Assembly (NCBI RefSeq): GCF_900107745.1
Contig: NZ_FNRO01000003.1
Location: forward strand, 434,001-498,000
Origin: Variovorax sp. YR216
GTDB lineage: Bacteria > Pseudomonadota > Gammaproteobacteria > Burkholderiales > Burkholderiaceae_C
Length of the DNA stretch: 64,000 nucleotides
Direction: 5' to 3'
Below the pieces are notes generated by a model. That model was not told the origin of the DNA. It saw nothing but the letters and a program-made list of their open reading frames with translations, and made no database searches. The position numbers were made by a program, and so were the translations under genes. Of this stretch, positions 61,901 through 64,000 are shown one piece after another (position 1 is the stretch's first letter; every line of letters begins with the position of its first letter).

Positions 61901-63018
61901 CCGAGGTGCACGGTGGCTTCAGGCACCGTCCAGGTCGTGCCGTCGAAGCCGGCCTCGGCCTCGACCTGTTCGACGGGCAGCTTGCCTGCATCCCAGGGGC
62001 CCGCCATCGCGTTGCGGATGTCGGCGGTCGCCTTCCAGCGGGTGGTGGCTGCCGCACCGTCGGGGCCGGCTTCGATGTGCCCGGTGAGCAGCGTGGCCGG
62101 CGCCTCGGGCCACAGCCGCGCGAGGTCCACGTTCTCGAGTTCCGCCTTGGCGTCGATCACCGGCTGCGGCTGCCAGGGCGCGATATTGGCCTGCAACTGC
62201 GCGCGTGTCGGCGCCGCCGTGTCTTCATCGACAGGCTGCAGTTCTGCGGCGACCGCAAGGCGCGCGTCCGGTCCGGACAGCGTGCCCGCCACGCTGGCAT
62301 TGGCCAGCAGATCGAGCGGGTTCTCCTTGTTGAGCGAAGCGCGGATGCGGCCGTTCAGCTTCGCCTCGATGGCCATCGGCGCGGGGCCTTGCAGATCGAC
62401 GTGCGCGCCGTACTGGCCGTCGGCGACCTCCACGCCGACGATCTCGAGAACGTGGTGGTGTTCGCTGGTGTACCGATAGCTGCCGGCGAGCTTGGTGGCC
62501 TGCAGCGCCGGCGGGCCGGCCCAGCGCAGGTCATCGATCGAAAAGGGTAGCTCGATCTGCACCGGCAGCACGATCTGCTCGAGCGGCTCGACCGGCTTGT
62601 CTTCAGGCGTGCCGCGCCGCTCGATCACCACCTGCCCGGCGTGCACTTCGCCCAGTTGCACGCGGCGCCGCAACAGCGGTGCGAGCTGCCAGCCGATGCG
62701 CGCGTCGCTCACTTCGACGGCGAGCGTCGGGCTTTGCCAGCGCAGCCAGCCGATGCGGCCGCCTGCGCGGAGCGACCCCGAGACATCGCGGCTTTCCAGC
62801 GACTGGTCCGCCGGAAGGTGGCGCGCGGTGCGCGACAGCGCGAAGGCCAGCGATTCGTCCGTTCCGAGCCACCACCATGCGCCGGCCAGCAGCGCGATGA
62901 CCAGCGTGACGAGGCCACCCACGAACCAGCCGAGCCCGCGCAGCACGCGGCGCAGGCGCGAGCGCTTCGGCGCTGTGGGCGCGATTCCTGGCGTGGTTTC
63001 AGGTGTTTCGTCGGCCAT
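58960..63018 (-). CDS. tamB: Translocation and assembly module subunit TamB
   Basis: A 1352-residue inner-membrane-anchored periplasmic protein. Near residues 24-50 is the membrane anchor (LRGLGWFVGGLVTLVIALLA). The body is a very long beta-taco built from repeated strand motifs. The C-terminal DUF490/TamB domain includes NIQQRVGVAITGTAQSPRVR, LSDQETLSWLVLGRGS and ends GIDLIYTLQFD. TamB works with TamA in outer-membrane protein assembly and bridges the periplasm for phospholipid transport. The start MADETPETT (63018) is chosen over an upstream in-frame ATG that overlaps tamA. tamA is two bases upstream. Confidence 0.94.
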   Translation of the reverse strand: MADETPETTPGIAPTAPKRSRLRRVLRGLGWFVGGLVTLVIALLAGAWWWLGTDESLAFALSRTARHLPADQSLESRDVSGSLRAGGRIGWLRWQSPTLAVEVSDARIGWQLAPLLRRRVQLGEVHAGQVVIERRGTPEDKPVEPLEQIVLPVQIELPFSIDDLRWAGPPALQATKLAGSYRYTSEHHHVLEIVGVEVADGQYGAHVDLQGPAPMAIEAKLNGRIRASLNKENPLDLLANASVAGTLSGPDARLAVAAELQPVDEDTAAPTRAQLQANIAPWQPQPVIDAKAELENVDLARLWPEAPATLLTGHIEAGPDGAAATTRWKATADIRNAMAGPWDAGKLPVEQVEAEAGFDGTTWTVPEATVHLGGGSIEAEGSWSPAPEPWQARATVRGVQLGQLHSELIGAPLGGTIKADQAGDTIRFDVALRAEGGAGLQGVLVERAIAQGQWQNQVLDLRTLRLEARQASLEGRLQVQVAEQGGSGNLNLVVPGGSVQVQGRIAPASGNGQVRTQIDDAAVLQRWIEGLPEMEKLFAGVRMKGNARLEASWKGGWQAVQRRLQTANEPAPRGTAEPTIDATLTVPKLDVELPPPESGETTGIAFANVRAELAGSLAQSTLALKGEATTGTRKITLDARGSGGIDRANQWRAALATFRAQYKDSTRPGPWTLALNRAFSATIRTINGNTSRLEVEASGAGAEVTGPVPGTLKIDWQPLRFSQSGSGTTRSTRLQSKGQFQGLPMAWAEAFGETDTLERIGFSGDLMFNGEWDIDAADILRGHVRVNRQSGDLRVQAGEAALVTRVHSTGTGARSEITMDAAGPGVSTPAKLRQAEFRLDAEGDTVRGLLAMDSERGGQVRVEASTRLLQRPGGWQWAADAPLAGRVTATMPNLGVWSILAPPGWRIAGTLQADATLSGNRNDPRWTGTLGADQLALRALVDGLDLREGRLRATLAGNHVEINEFTLKGGLGSQTRIPGQSGNLSTAASEAARDGGTLTVRGDLSWGPAPAPGAGSGIRMDMQAQLRSLRTLVRSDRQLTLSGDLQARLENGQFTVRGDLRTDRAVIILPDQTAPSLGSDVVIRSAVRDREAKEEAERLAEATGRIGARPQTAKPPDVMVTFDLGEDFAVQGRGITTRLTGKLNIQSTALNAPPRVTGEVRTVAGQYRAYGQQLNIETGIARFNGPVDNPQLDILAIRPNIQQRVGVAITGTAQSPRVRLYSEPALSDQETLSWLVLGRGSATSGSESAVLQQAALALLGGLGSGGTGGGLASRFGLDEIGFRGPSDGGEVRDSSVTVGKRIARDFYITYERSLAGTLGTLFVFYDLTRNLTLRAQAGQPSGIDLIYTLQFD

Positions 63019-63020
63019 GG

Positions 63021-64000
63021 TCAGAAGGTGAAGCCGAAGCGGAAATGCAGCCTGAATTCCTTCACGTCGACACCGTAGGCCAGATCGATCGACACCGGCC
63101 CGATCGGGCTTTTCCAGCGCGCGCCGACGCCGACGCCGACCTTGGCTTCGAGATCGCCGACCTTGTCCGCGACCGAGCCGGCATCGACGAACACGGTGCT
63201 TTCCCAGTCGGAGAGCTTTCCGTTGTAGACGAATGGCCGCTGCCACTCGATGCTCGCGACGCCCAGGTAGCGGCCGGCGATGACGGTGCCGCCCGGTCGC
63301 ACCGCACCGATGGAGCGGAAGCTGTAGCCGCGCACCGTGGTGTCGCCGCCGGTCAGGAAGGCGAGCGTGCTCGGGATCTGCGCGGTGTCCTTGGCGATCA
63401 ATGCGCCGATTTCCGAACGCAACTGGATGCGGGCACCGCGCGATTGCGTGCCGTCGTCGCTGTAGACGGTGCCCGCGGGCACGAAGCCCACCCAGCGCGC
63501 ATAGGTGCGCGTGAAGGGCAGGCGTTCACCGGTCAGCGTGTAGCCGGCGGCGAGCTCCAGCGCGATGCCCTGGCCGCGGGTCGGCGCATTGGCGTTGTCG
63601 AAGTAGCGGCCGGTCCAGTTCCAGTTGACGCTCAGCGCCGAGGCCGACGGCGGCGCATTGAAGCCGTGGTTCGACGCGTAGTCGTACTGCACGAAAAGGC
63701 TTCGGTCGATATGGTCGCTGGCCTTGCTCTCGCCGCCGCGCAGCCGGCCGCTGTCGACCGTGTAGTCGCCGGACACTTCGCTCTTGAGCTGAGCCGATGT
63801 GAAAGTGCGCCATCCGCTGTCGCGCGGCACCGCGCTCCACTCGGTGCCGAGCGACTGCGTGTCGCGATCGAGGTAGAGCCGGGACACCGCGCGCCATCCG
63901 AGCAGCGGCATCTGGTTGTGGATGTGGTCGAGCGAAAGCCGCGGCCCGCTGTCGGTGGTGTAGCCGACGCCGGCGACCACCTTCTGCAGGGGCGCCTCCT
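63021..64000 (-). CDS. tamA: Autotransporter assembly factor TamA (5' end outside window)
   Basis: The C-terminal 325 residues or so of an Omp85-family outer-membrane protein; the frame is open to the right edge. The visible part is the 16-stranded barrel, with VVAGVGYTTDSGPRLSLDHI, the lid-lock-type motif FLTGGDTTVRGYSFRSIG (VRGY/F of Omp85), WESTVFVDAGSVADKVGD and a terminal LHFRFGFTF whose last Phe is the BAM signal. It forms the TAM complex with TamB. POTRA domains would lie outside the window. Confidence 0.93.
   Translation of the reverse strand, partial: EAPLQKVVAGVGYTTDSGPRLSLDHIHNQMPLLGWRAVSRLYLDRDTQSLGTEWSAVPRDSGWRTFTSAQLKSEVSGDYTVDSGRLRGGESKASDHIDRSLFVQYDYASNHGFNAPPSASALSVNWNWTGRYFDNANAPTRGQGIALELAAGYTLTGERLPFTRTYARWVGFVPAGTVYSDDGTQSRGARIQLRSEIGALIAKDTAQIPSTLAFLTGGDTTVRGYSFRSIGAVRPGGTVIAGRYLGVASIEWQRPFVYNGKLSDWESTVFVDAGSVADKVGDLEAKVGVGVGARWKSPIGPVSIDLAYGVDVKEFRLHFRFGFTF

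Overview
The window looks like a chromosomal segment from a high-G+C betaproteobacterium of the order Burkholderiales, most like the Comamonadaceae and possibly Variovorax. The reasons are gene order and protein character (dusB-fis-purH, rubredoxin-pilGHIJ-chpA, yqgE-yqgF-pyrR-pyrB-pyrC'-plsC, tamA-tamB) and two intergenic repeats of a type I associate with that family. The assignment is from memory of gene orders, not from a search.

Positions 1-27457 are ordinary core chromosome: a glutathione transferase (cut by the left edge), a YqaA-type membrane protein, dusB-fis-purH, a leftward thiD-like/hemL/outer-membrane-protein operon diverging from rubredoxin and the twitching-motility chemosensory operon pilG-pilH-pilI-pilJ-chpA, a photolyase, yqgE, yqgF, the pyrimidine operon pyrR-pyrB-pyrC', plsC, an NMN adenylyltransferase-Nudix fusion, an IscR-like regulator lacking the cluster cysteines, and a DUF72 protein.

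Positions 27458-58885 are a 31.4-kb integrated element in the 3' end of a tRNA-Arg(CCT) gene. A near-perfect direct repeat of the tRNA end lies at its left boundary, short repeats resembling integrase arm sites lie just inside both ends, and a tyrosine integrase sits next to the intact tRNA. Its right part (about 49.9-58.7 kb) carries satellite- or prophage-like genes: an excisionase-like protein, Rha, AlpA-like and winged-helix regulators, a primase-like protein, a lambda-O-like initiator with internal iterons, DnaB and the integrase. No capsid, tail, terminase or lysis genes were seen.

The cargo is a BREX phage-defence operon (29779-44112): brxE-brxA-brxB-brxC-pglX(split in two)-pglZ-brxL. 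It is type-1-like but starts with brxE, which belongs to type 6. Its BrxL has lost the usual Lon-like C-terminus and carries instead a domain closely resembling the C-terminal domain of eukaryotic MITD1, an ESCRT-associated protein. Next to it lie a HEPN plus OST-HTH protein, an Abi_C-like protein and a two-gene toxin-antitoxin-like pair. Degenerate copies of one small gene flank the block on both sides. The 46-50 kb stretch holds an unexplained family of short direct repeats with fixed spacing and variable sequence.

From 58863 to the right edge the core chromosome resumes with tRNA-Arg, tamB and the 3' part of tamA, all on the minus strand.
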